Assembly: GCA_945828095.1 (NCBI GenBank)
Contig: CALZOZ010000008.1
Coordinates: 1 to 46,901, forward strand
Reading direction: 5' to 3'
DNA: 46,901 nt
Source: an uncultured Clostridia bacterium
GTDB lineage: Bacteria; Bacillota; Clostridia; Peptostreptococcales; Anaerovoracaceae
In this document: piece by piece, positions 39,977 to 46,901 of the stretch
Layout: every line of letters begins with the position of its first letter
Position numbering within the stretch: position 1 is the first letter of the stretch
Translations under genes and position numbers: made by a program
The notes under the pieces: model-generated
Database searches by the model: none
Seen by the model: the letters and a program-made list of their open reading frames with translations, nothing else
Told to the model about the DNA's origin: nothing

Positions 39977-41479
39977 ATGAGTAAAGAAAAGAAAGCTGTT
40001 CGTTTGCCGAGCAAGATTGAAGCTTTGCTTCCAATTATTGTTCTGCTTGCAATCATGATTTCCAACTATGTTCTTGGATGGGGTCAGGATCCTCACATCC
40101 CTGTATTAATCGCATGTGCTGTAGCAATGGGCGTTGGCGTTGCTTGCGGCGTAAGCTATAAAGACATGCTGGCAGGAGCACTTGATGCTGTAAGCCAGTC
40201 ACTGGAAGCAATTATCATTATCCTTTGCGTAGGATGCATGATCGGTTCCTTCACATGGTGCGGCACAATGCCGGCTGTAGTATACTACGGACTTAAACTT
40301 TTAAGCCCTGCAGTATTTCTGCCTATCGTTACAATTCTTTGTGCGATTGTAGGTATTTCACTTGGTTCAGCATGGACTGTAACTGCAACTTTGGGTGTTG
40401 CTTTCATGGCAATCGGAACTACTATGGGACTTAACCCTGGACTTATTGCCGGTGCTGTTATTTCCGGCGCATGCTGCGGAGACAAATTCTCCCCGATGTC
40501 TGACTCAACAAACCTGGCTGCAGGTTCTGCACAGACAGGCCTGTTCGACCATGTATTTGCAATGGTTACAACTACTTTCCCATCCCTTGTGATTGCAATC
40601 GTTCTTTATGCTGTTCTGGGTATGCAGGCAACTTCCAACTACGACCCTCAGCTTGCCAACGACCTTTCACAGGCCATCGTTGACCACTACGACTATATGA
40701 GCCCGGTACTCTTAATTCCAATTCTCTTAATCATCGTAGTGGCACTGCTTAAGATTCCTGCAATTCCAAGCGTACTGCTTGTTTCCGTTGTAGGATGTAT
40801 ATTTGCAGTTATTTTCCAGGGAGCAAACTTCTCTGACTGTATCACAATGGCACACTACGGCTATGAAGCAGAAACAGGAAATGAACTGTGCGACAAGCTG
40901 ATAAACCGTGGGGGTATGGACTCCATGCTGTGGACAAACAACCTGGTAATTCTAGCTGTAGGTTTCGGCGGTATTCTTCAGAAAATCGGAATGGTTGAAT
41001 CACTTCTCGGCGGACTTATCAAGAAGGTTAAGACACCTTTCCAGCTCGTTCTGGTTACTATGGTTACAGGTGCATTCTGTATTACAACTATGTGCGACCA
41101 GTATCTGGGACTTATTATCCCTGCTTCAATGTACAAGGATAAGTATGATGAAATGGGTCTTGGAAGAAATATGCTTTCAAGAACTCTGGAAGACTGCGGC
41201 ACTCTGTGGTCACCACTGGTTCCTTGGTCATCCTGCGGTGCATACCACTCAGGCGTTCTGGGCGTATCAACATTAACATACTTACCGTACACATTCATGA
41301 ATATCATCAACCCTCTTTTTGCACTGATAACTGTTGCTTTAGGAAGAAATATCATTTATGCTGACGGAAGCAGAAAGAACATTTTCGGTAAGCTTAAAAA
41401 GGGAAGCCCGGCAGGAGCACCTGAAGAAGCACACGAAAAGGCTATGGCAGCTCTTGAAGAGATGAGGAAAGCTCAGTAA
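39977..41479 (+). CDS. NhaC-family Na+/H+ antiporter-type transporter
   Basis: The 500-residue membrane protein contains the NhaC family signature CCGDKFSPMSDSTNLAAG and a second conserved block CDQYLGLIIPASMYKD with RTLEDCGTLWSPLVPWSSCGA. The family includes Na+/H+ and amino acid or dicarboxylate exchangers. The start at 39977 follows a purine-rich ribosome site and lies within the transcript predicted from 39900; an open frame upstream to 39848 crosses the promoter. Next to arcBAC it may exchange arginine and ornithine or export sodium; this is inference from position. Confidence 0.88.
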   Translation: MSKEKKAVRLPSKIEALLPIIVLLAIMISNYVLGWGQDPHIPVLIACAVAMGVGVACGVSYKDMLAGALDAVSQSLEAIIIILCVGCMIGSFTWCGTMPAVVYYGLKLLSPAVFLPIVTILCAIVGISLGSAWTVTATLGVAFMAIGTTMGLNPGLIAGAVISGACCGDKFSPMSDSTNLAAGSAQTGLFDHVFAMVTTTFPSLVIAIVLYAVLGMQATSNYDPQLANDLSQAIVDHYDYMSPVLLIPILLIIVVALLKIPAIPSVLLVSVVGCIFAVIFQGANFSDCITMAHYGYEAETGNELCDKLINRGGMDSMLWTNNLVILAVGFGGILQKIGMVESLLGGLIKKVKTPFQLVLVTMVTGAFCITTMCDQYLGLIIPASMYKDKYDEMGLGRNMLSRTLEDCGTLWSPLVPWSSCGAYHSGVLGVSTLTYLPYTFMNIINPLFALITVALGRNIIYADGSRKNIFGKLKKGSPAGAPEEAHEKAMAALEEMRKAQ

Positions 41480-41868
41480 TGAAGTACAAGGGTATTCTGC
41501 GTCAACGCGAACCATGGCTTAAAATTGCTATAATTATTGCAGCGGCTTTTATGCTTTATCTGTCAATTACAGGCGGTTACATAACCTACGCAGCTCTTGC
41601 TGTGGTAGTAATACTGGCGGTATTTTTCAAGAAAGAGCACATAATTTCGGAAGAAGGGGTAGATATTAAGTACGACCTCCTTGGCATTACCCACGTAAAT
41701 CGCTGGGAGTGGCAGGATATTACTGCCATCAAGCCGGATTATCAAAAGGCCTATCCTAATGTCCTTCTGCATATCTGCAAGGATGTAAATATCCGTGACT
41801 TTGTATTCAAGTCCACAGAGATAGAGGGCATTAAAGAGCTGGCGAAAAAAATGAATCCAGAATTGTAA
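41479..41868 (+). CDS. Small membrane protein with PH-like domain, unknown function
   Basis: The 129-residue protein has two closely spaced membrane helices (about 15-50) and a C-terminal beta-rich region (HIISEEGVDIKYDLLGITHVNRWEWQDITAI) like bacterial PH-type domains. It starts at a TAATG overlap with the transporter stop and is therefore translationally coupled to it. It could be an accessory subunit of the antiporter; no function is known to me. Confidence 0.7.
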   Translation: MKYKGILRQREPWLKIAIIIAAAFMLYLSITGGYITYAALAVVVILAVFFKKEHIISEEGVDIKYDLLGITHVNRWEWQDITAIKPDYQKAYPNVLLHICKDVNIRDFVFKSTEIEGIKELAKKMNPEL

Positions 41869-41895
41869 TAGAGCCAAGCTTAATTTGATGACAAG

Positions 41896-41920
41896 AGGGA
41901 GCAAGAGATTGCTCCCTTTT
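41896..41920. terminator. Terminator between convergent genes
   Basis: A perfect 9-bp stem AGGGAGCAA/TTGCTCCCT (41896-41904 with 41909-41917) ends in TTTT on the plus strand and touches the stop of the convergent PerM-like gene. Confidence 0.88.
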
Positions 41921-42952
41921 CTATTCCCGGCTATAGGCCCAATTGCATACAAGCACCTGTATTATTCCTGCAGCAGGGACAGCCAGCAGCATACCCGCTA
42001 TGCCGAAAAAATATCCGGAAATACTCACAGCCATGAGTACAAAAAGAGGGTGCAGCCCCGTAGTTGAACCAACAATCTTAGGATAGATGTAGTTTGAATC
42101 CAGCTGCTGTACTAAAAAAAGCCCAAGAACCACGATTAGCCCATGTGCAGGTCCGTTTTCAAAAAAAGCTACAAGAAATGCCGGGACCATTCCAAAGAAA
42201 GGGCCAAAATAAGGTATTATATTTAAAATACCGCCGATTATTCCTATTATAACGGCGAACTTAACATGAAGCATGGTCAGTACTAGGGAAGAAAGAAACG
42301 CCACAATAAGGCTGTCCACCAGTGCACCCTTAATGAAGGTAGCAACAACTGAGTTTATCTGACTCATGGTTTCGCTGATGATTCCGTGAGGTTTTTGCTT
42401 CAATGTCAGCACCATCAGTTTTTCCCACATATTAATAAAATGTTCCTTATCCTTCAAGAGATAAACCGATGCCGCAGCCCCTATAAAAAAGCTGACAAGA
42501 CCTCCGGTTACAGCGGAAAGGGTTTTGATAAGAGAGGAAATGGAAAACCGTGACATAAGATCGCTGCTTAGAGTTCTTATGACGGCCTCAGCATCTTTAC
42601 GCCCCTCGATTATAGGGGAAAGATGCTTGGCGGCAAAGTCGCTTACAGCAGATACTGCATCCTCAAAATAGGCTGCAACAAGTTCAGCGGTATAGCCCAG
42701 ACCGCCTGAAGGCAAAGCACCTACGATGAGAACCACGAACCCGTAAAACAGACCGAAAAGTCCTGCAGCAGCAAGTCCGTAGGTGATGAAAATAGAAAAC
42801 CCGCGGCTCTTTATCCTTTCTTCGAACCAGCTTACCACGGGGTTGAGAAGATAGGCTATGATCAGACCGATAATGAGGGGTGAAAGAGCCTTTGCGAAAG
42901 TGCCCAAAAGCCCTGCAATGGCAGATGCCATTTCAAACAAAAAATTATCCAT
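41921..42952 (-). CDS. AI-2E/PerM-family membrane transporter
   Basis: The 343-residue protein has about eight membrane helices in the AI-2E (PerM/YtvI) pattern: N-terminal LSPLIIGLIIAYLLNPVV, a central cytoplasmic or amphipathic region, and the conserved GGILNIIPYFGPFFGMVPA and DSNYIYPKIVG motifs. Members include AI-2 exporters and Na+/H+ antiporters, so the substrate is uncertain. I prefer ATG 42952; a TTG at 42961 is only 2 bases from the AGGAG. Confidence 0.87.
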   Translation of the reverse strand: MDNFLFEMASAIAGLLGTFAKALSPLIIGLIIAYLLNPVVSWFEERIKSRGFSIFITYGLAAAGLFGLFYGFVVLIVGALPSGGLGYTAELVAAYFEDAVSAVSDFAAKHLSPIIEGRKDAEAVIRTLSSDLMSRFSISSLIKTLSAVTGGLVSFFIGAAASVYLLKDKEHFINMWEKLMVLTLKQKPHGIISETMSQINSVVATFIKGALVDSLIVAFLSSLVLTMLHVKFAVIIGIIGGILNIIPYFGPFFGMVPAFLVAFFENGPAHGLIVVLGLFLVQQLDSNYIYPKIVGSTTGLHPLFVLMAVSISGYFFGIAGMLLAVPAAGIIQVLVCNWAYSRE

Positions 42953-43272
42953 AATGCTCAATTCTCCTAAAATTAGTATTGTATAAATAGCAAAAATTAT
43001 GAGGACAGGCAGGTGACATAAACGGACCGCTTTACAATTCCCCGTTTTGCTTGAAAACAGGGCGTTTCAGGGACTTTGATGTATTAAAAAAAGTGCAAGA
43101 AAAATAGAAAAAAATGTTTGACTATACAGTATACACGGTATATTATGAATGTGTGAGATTAATGTAGAAATTGCGGCTGATATTCCTGAGGGAATAATTT
43201 TTTCGGCCAAAAATGTATACATTATACATATATCAAATCACTATTGTTTTATTTTTAGGAGGAACACAGACA
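42953..43272. other. Intergenic region between perM-like gene and pflB
   Basis: About 320 bases between divergent genes. Besides the pflB promoter (43118-43146) and its AGGAGG (43257-43262), I see only A+T-rich leader sequence and no clear RNA element. Confidence 0.5.
43118..43146 (+). promoter_or_regulatory. Promoter of pflB with palindrome in the spacer
   Basis: TTGACT (43118-43123) and TATTAT (43141-43146) are 17 bases apart. A perfect 11-bp palindrome TATACAGTATA (43123-43133) occupies the spacer and could be a regulator site. The leader of about 120 bases is long. Confidence 0.75.
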
Positions 43273-45504
43273 ATGCGCAAAGAGTGGGAAGGATTTGTAC
43301 CTGGCTCATGGACAGAACAAATCGATGTGGAAGAATTCATCAGACTTAACTATCATCCGTACGACGGGGATGACAGCTTCCTTGCGGGAGCAACTGAAAG
43401 AACTAAGGAATGCTACCAGAGAGTACAGGAACTTCTGGTTGCAGAGAGAAAGGCTGGCGGAACTTTAAAGGTTGACGCAAGCAGAATCATGAGAATTAAC
43501 GCTTTCGAGCCTGGATATATCGTACCTGGTAAGGACATCATCGTTGGTCTTCAGACAGATGAACCTCTTAAGAGAGGTATCTGCCCGTTTGGCGGAATCA
43601 AGATGGTAAGAGAGGAAGTTGCTGAATATGGTGAAAAACTTCCTGAAGAAATCGACAGAATGTTCGATTACGTTACTACACACAATGACGGTGTATTCAA
43701 GGCATATTCAAAGGAAATGAAGCAGGTAAGACACCTTGGCTTCATCACAGGACTTCCTGATGCTTACGGCAGAGGAAGAATCATCGGCGACTACAGAAGA
43801 GCTGCTCTTTACGGCATTGACCACCTCATCGCTGAAAAGGAAAAGGATCATGAGATGATCGCCTCAAGACACGTAATGAATGAAGAAAACATCAGAACTG
43901 CTGAGGAAGTAACAAACGAAATTATCGCCTTAAAGGAAATCAAGAAGATGGCTGCAAGCTACGGCTATGACATCTCCGGACCGGCTAAGGACGTTAAAGA
44001 AGCAATACAGTGGACATATTTTGCATACCTTGCAGGTATCAAGGAAGAAAACGGTGCTGCAATGTCAATCGGCAGAACCTCCACTTTCATCGACATCTAT
44101 GCTGAAAGAGACCTTGCAAACGGAGTATACACTGAAGAGCAGATTCAGGAATTCGTTGACGACTACATCCTGAAGCTGAGAGTTGCAAGACACTTAAGAA
44201 CAAACGAGTACAATGAATTATTCGGCGGAGACCCTATGTGGATTACAGAAGGTATCGGCGGCGTAGGAATGGACGGAAGACACAAGGTAACCAAGAACTC
44301 CTACAGAGTACTCCAGACATTATACAATTTAGGACCTGCACCGGAACCAAATCTGACAGTTTTATGGTCAGAAAAGCTTCCTGAACCTTTCAAGAAGTTC
44401 TGTGCACAGGTTTCAATCGATACTGACTCTATTCAGTACGAAAACGATGACAAGATGAGACCTACATACGGCGAAGACTACTCCATAGCATGCTGCGTAT
44501 CAGCTATTCAGATGGGACAGCAGATGCAGTTCTTTGGAGCAAGATGCAACCTGGCTAAAATCCTTCTTTTAGGATTAAACGGCGGTATAGATGAGAGAAC
44601 AGGAGAGCACGTTGGTCCTCAGATGGAATCTGTCGGAGACGGCCCTATCGACTACGAAGATGCATGGAATAGATTCAACATTTATCTTGAATGGCTCTGC
44701 GAATTATATGTAAACATCATGAATATCATTCACTTCATGCACGATAAGTATGACTTCGAAAGATCACAGATGGCATTCCTTAACTCAGAAGTTAAGAGAC
44801 TTATGGCATTTGGTGTTGCAGGCTTCTCCGTAGCTGCTGACTCCTTATCCGCTATCAAGTATGCAAAGGTTTACCCTATCAGAGATGAAAACGGTGTAAT
44901 TGTTGACTTCAGAACTGAAGGTGAATTCCCTAAGTATGGTAACGATGATGACAGAGTAGACGAAATCGCTGTAAGAATTTCAGAGAGAACAATTGAAGAA
45001 TTAAGAAAGCACCCTACATACAGAAATGCAGTTCATACTTTATCAGTATTAACAATCACTTCAAACGTAATGTACGGCAAGAAGACCGGCAATACTCCTG
45101 ACGGAAGAAGAGCAGGTACTCCGTTTGCTCCTGGTGCTAACCCGATGCACGAAAGAGACAGCCACGGTGCGGTTGCTTCATTAAACTCTGTATCAAAGAT
45201 TGACTGGGATACCTGCCAGGACGGCGTTTCCAACACATTCTCCATCACACCTGAAGCATTAGGTAAGGATAGAGAGTCAAGAAAGGAAACATTGGTTGGA
45301 TTATTAACCGGTTACTTCAACAGAGGTGCACACCATCTGAATGTAAACGTTCTCAACAGAAGTCTGCTTGAAGACGCTTACGAAAACCCTGAAAAGTACC
45401 CTAACTTAACAGTCAGAGTATCAGGCTATGCAGTAAGATTCAACGCACTATCAAAGAATCATCAGAAGGAAGTTATCGCAAGAACCTTCCACCAGGGAGT
45501 TTAA
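43273..45504 (+). CDS. pflB: Pyruvate formate-lyase (formate C-acetyltransferase)
   Basis: This 743-residue glycyl radical enzyme cleaves pyruvate with CoA to acetyl-CoA and formate in anaerobic cells. The active-site cysteine pair is C407-C408 in SIACCVS and the radical glycine is G718 in RVSGYAVRF, near the C-terminus. The ACCVS motif and length are those of true PFL rather than glycerol dehydratase-type relatives. The start at 43273 follows AGGAGG at 43257-43262; the frame is open 60 bases further up but lacks a ribosome site there. Codon bias suggests high expression. The activase gene follows. Confidence 0.96.
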   Translation: MRKEWEGFVPGSWTEQIDVEEFIRLNYHPYDGDDSFLAGATERTKECYQRVQELLVAERKAGGTLKVDASRIMRINAFEPGYIVPGKDIIVGLQTDEPLKRGICPFGGIKMVREEVAEYGEKLPEEIDRMFDYVTTHNDGVFKAYSKEMKQVRHLGFITGLPDAYGRGRIIGDYRRAALYGIDHLIAEKEKDHEMIASRHVMNEENIRTAEEVTNEIIALKEIKKMAASYGYDISGPAKDVKEAIQWTYFAYLAGIKEENGAAMSIGRTSTFIDIYAERDLANGVYTEEQIQEFVDDYILKLRVARHLRTNEYNELFGGDPMWITEGIGGVGMDGRHKVTKNSYRVLQTLYNLGPAPEPNLTVLWSEKLPEPFKKFCAQVSIDTDSIQYENDDKMRPTYGEDYSIACCVSAIQMGQQMQFFGARCNLAKILLLGLNGGIDERTGEHVGPQMESVGDGPIDYEDAWNRFNIYLEWLCELYVNIMNIIHFMHDKYDFERSQMAFLNSEVKRLMAFGVAGFSVAADSLSAIKYAKVYPIRDENGVIVDFRTEGEFPKYGNDDDRVDEIAVRISERTIEELRKHPTYRNAVHTLSVLTITSNVMYGKKTGNTPDGRRAGTPFAPGANPMHERDSHGAVASLNSVSKIDWDTCQDGVSNTFSITPEALGKDRESRKETLVGLLTGYFNRGAHHLNVNVLNRSLLEDAYENPEKYPNLTVRVSGYAVRFNALSKNHQKEVIARTFHQGV

Positions 45505-45552
45505 TTCATAAGCGTTTAATTCAATTCCTTGATAAAATATAAAATGTAAACC

Positions 45553-45587
45553 GTACGAGGTGCTTGCAGGATGTGAGCACCTCGTAC
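45553..45587 (+). other. Strong hairpin between pflB and pflA
   Basis: A perfect 12-bp stem (45553-45564 with 45576-45587) with an 11-base loop. No T-tract follows, so it probably protects the abundant pflB message or sets the pflB:pflA ratio rather than fully terminating. Confidence 0.7.
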
Positions 45588-45628
45588 ACTATCCAGCAAA
45601 TAATTTATTAGATGACGGAGTGTAAAGC

Positions 45629-46372
45629 ATGAAAGGAAGAATTCATTCAATCGAAACATTTGGTGCTGTTGACGGACCGGGAATAAGGACCGTGTTCTTT
45701 ATGCAGGGATGTCCGGCAAGGTGCCTTTACTGCCACAACCCGGATTCATGGGATATAAACCGAGGAGAGGATATAGAAATTGATGAAATCGTGCACTGGG
45801 CCGTAAGAGGTATGCCGTATTATGGAAGCAAAGGCGGTGTGACCTTCAGTGGAGGGGAGCCTCTCATGCAGGGCGAATTCCTTGTTGAGGCTATGAAGGC
45901 TCTTCACGAAACGGGAATAAACTGCGCCATAGATACAAGTGGGACTTATTTGGACTGTCACAGCGAAGAGGCCATAGCCAACTGTGATCTGGTTCTCTTG
46001 GACATAAAGCACCCTGACCCGGAAAGATTTAAAATCATTACGGCAAGAGAGCAGGATACACTCTTCGAAATTATCGATCTCATAAACGGCTATGATAAGC
46101 ATGTATGGATAAGGAATGTTGTGGTGCCTGATATTAACGATACAGAGGCGGATATAGAGGCTCTAAATGCCTTTATAAGGCGCATAAAGCATGTTGATAA
46201 GGTTGAACTGCTAGGATACCACACAATGGCTGTTGATAAATACGGGAAGCTGGGTATAACATACAGACTCAAAGGGGTTCCTCCTATGGGCGGAGAAAAA
46301 CTTAATAAACTTCGAGAACTTGTATGTCTTCCTGCTGATGCAGTCAGTCAGGTTACAATCGATAAAAAGTAA
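45629..46372 (+). CDS. pflA: Pyruvate formate-lyase activating enzyme
   Basis: This 247-residue radical SAM enzyme makes the glycyl radical on PFL. The [4Fe-4S] motif CPARCLYC (C28, C32, C35) lies near the N-terminus after VDGPGIRTVFFMQG, and GGVTFSGGEPLMQ binds SAM. It lies 124 bases downstream of pflB, separated by a hairpin, and ends at a strong terminator. Confidence 0.96.
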   Translation: MKGRIHSIETFGAVDGPGIRTVFFMQGCPARCLYCHNPDSWDINRGEDIEIDEIVHWAVRGMPYYGSKGGVTFSGGEPLMQGEFLVEAMKALHETGINCAIDTSGTYLDCHSEEAIANCDLVLLDIKHPDPERFKIITAREQDTLFEIIDLINGYDKHVWIRNVVVPDINDTEADIEALNAFIRRIKHVDKVELLGYHTMAVDKYGKLGITYRLKGVPPMGGEKLNKLRELVCLPADAVSQVTIDKK

Positions 46373-46394
46373 TTATGAGATAAACAGTGATGTA

Positions 46395-46423
46395 AAAAGC
46401 CTCCGGATAAACCGGAGGCTTTT
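46395..46423. terminator. Bidirectional terminator after pflA
   Basis: A perfect 12-bp stem (AAAAGCCTCCGG with CCGGAGGCTTTT; 46395-46406 and 46412-46423) around a 5-base loop serves both pflA and the convergent antiporter gene. Confidence 0.95.
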
Positions 46424-46468
46424 GAATTCTTTATTTAACTTATAGATTTTTATTTTCTCAGATATAGA

Positions 46469-46901
46469 TTAAGCTTCCATAGCCTTTAATGCGGCCTGCT
46501 TTTCAGCTTCTCTTTCTTCTAAGATTCTTGCATATTCTTCGTCTGTCATCTTAACCATTGAAATTCCTGTGAAGCCGTAGAAGATTGATACTAACGGATT
46601 CAGCCAGTTAAGGATTGCAAACGGAGCATATCCTCCCTTGCCCCACTGAGGGCACTGTAAGAACTTGCTCATTGTAGCACCGCAGGTGTTCCAAGGAATG
46701 AAGTTTGAAGTGATTGTACCGGAGTCTTCCAGACATCTTGACAGGTTCTTCGGAGCCAGCCTGAGGTCTTCGAATGCTTCCTTGTACATTCTTCCCGGAA
46801 GAATGATTGCCAGGTACTGGTCGGAGCAGAGTGCATTTACGAGGATGCAGGAAACGATAGTTACTAATACCAGACCGCCTCTTGTTCCTCTTGCGAGTTT
46901 A
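46469..46901 (-). CDS. NhaC-family antiporter, C-terminal part (partial)
   Basis: About 143 C-terminal residues are visible; the gene runs off the right edge. The segment CSDQYLAIILPGRMYKEAF and SRCLEDSGTITSNFIPWNTCGA matches the second conserved block of the transporter at 39977-41479 (CDQYLGLIIPASMYKD, RTLEDCGTLWSPLVPWSSCGA), so it is a diverged paralog. It ends with a charged tail (EEREAEKQAALKAMEA). The substrate is unknown. Confidence 0.88.
   Translation of the reverse strand, partial: KLARGTRGGLVLVTIVSCILVNALCSDQYLAIILPGRMYKEAFEDLRLAPKNLSRCLEDSGTITSNFIPWNTCGATMSKFLQCPQWGKGGYAPFAILNWLNPLVSIFYGFTGISMVKMTDEEYARILEEREAEKQAALKAMEA

Noticed and set aside
43149-43349. Plus-strand open frame of 66 codons overlapping the pflB start
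   Set aside because: No ribosome site; it begins at the transcription start and overlaps pflB out of frame.
1-46901. CRISPR arrays, rRNA or tRNA genes, complete insertion sequences
   Set aside because: I saw no regularly spaced repeats, no rRNA or tRNA-like sequence, and no transposase other than the serine recombinase.

Overview
The window looks like chromosomal DNA of an anaerobic Clostridia-type Firmicute. It has strong AGGAGG-type ribosome binding sites, TTG starts, an intact arginine deiminase set (arcB-arcA-arcC), pyruvate formate-lyase with its activase, a tryptophan T-box, mreB and a spoIIID fragment. The genus cannot be fixed from the sequence; an arginine-fermenting gut or oral lineage such as Anaerovoracaceae is a guess.

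Bases 1 to about 17,875 appear to be the right-hand end of an integrated mobile element. Its edge is a large serine recombinase (16236-17930). Immediately outside lies the antisense 5' third of spoIIID, cut off in the helix-turn-helix after the residues KSTVH. The 3' part of spoIIID is not in the window, so the left end lies upstream of base 1. Inside the element is an iron island of about 15 kb: a DtxR-type iron repressor, feoA, feoB, a FeoB-associated Cys-rich peptide, an HMA protein, a MacB/LolD-like ABC pair, an AraC regulator, a hydrolase, a methyltransferase, DUF2325, DUF3793, flavodoxin and a YbtPQ/IrtAB-like heterodimeric ABC exporter-fold transporter. Palindromes of the form GTTAGCAATTGCTAAC sit at feoA, feoB and the DUF2325 operon and mark a shared regulon. 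The island is bounded by a perfect 55-bp direct repeat, which is the 3' end of a Tn916 ORF7-like sigma-factor gene. Between island and recombinase lie a highly structured non-coding stretch, a solitary PemK/MazF toxin and a 47-residue protein.

From 18,000 to 29,400 the host chromosome carries a MATE exporter, a VanY-like lipoprotein carboxypeptidase, a YefM/RelE-type toxin-antitoxin pair, a LysO-like exporter with a GNAT acetyltransferase, a T-box(Trp)-controlled trpXYZ transporter, a DUF1836 regulator divergent from an acyl-CoA synthetase, and an HTH-desulfoferrodoxin fusion.

From 29,600 to 36,450 are envelope and information genes: a flippase-like LPG-synthase membrane protein coupled to a glycosyltransferase-deacetylase fusion, mreB, a THUMP RNA methyltransferase and a MocR-type regulator that lacks the PLP lysine. 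From 36,550 to the end are energy genes: arcBAC, an NhaC-family antiporter with a small membrane protein, a PerM-like permease, pflB, pflA and the C-terminal part of a second NhaC-family antiporter. Arginine fermentation would yield ATP through carbamate kinase, and the adjoining antiporters could exchange substrate, product or sodium.

All calls rest on reading motifs by eye; no database or structure search was run.
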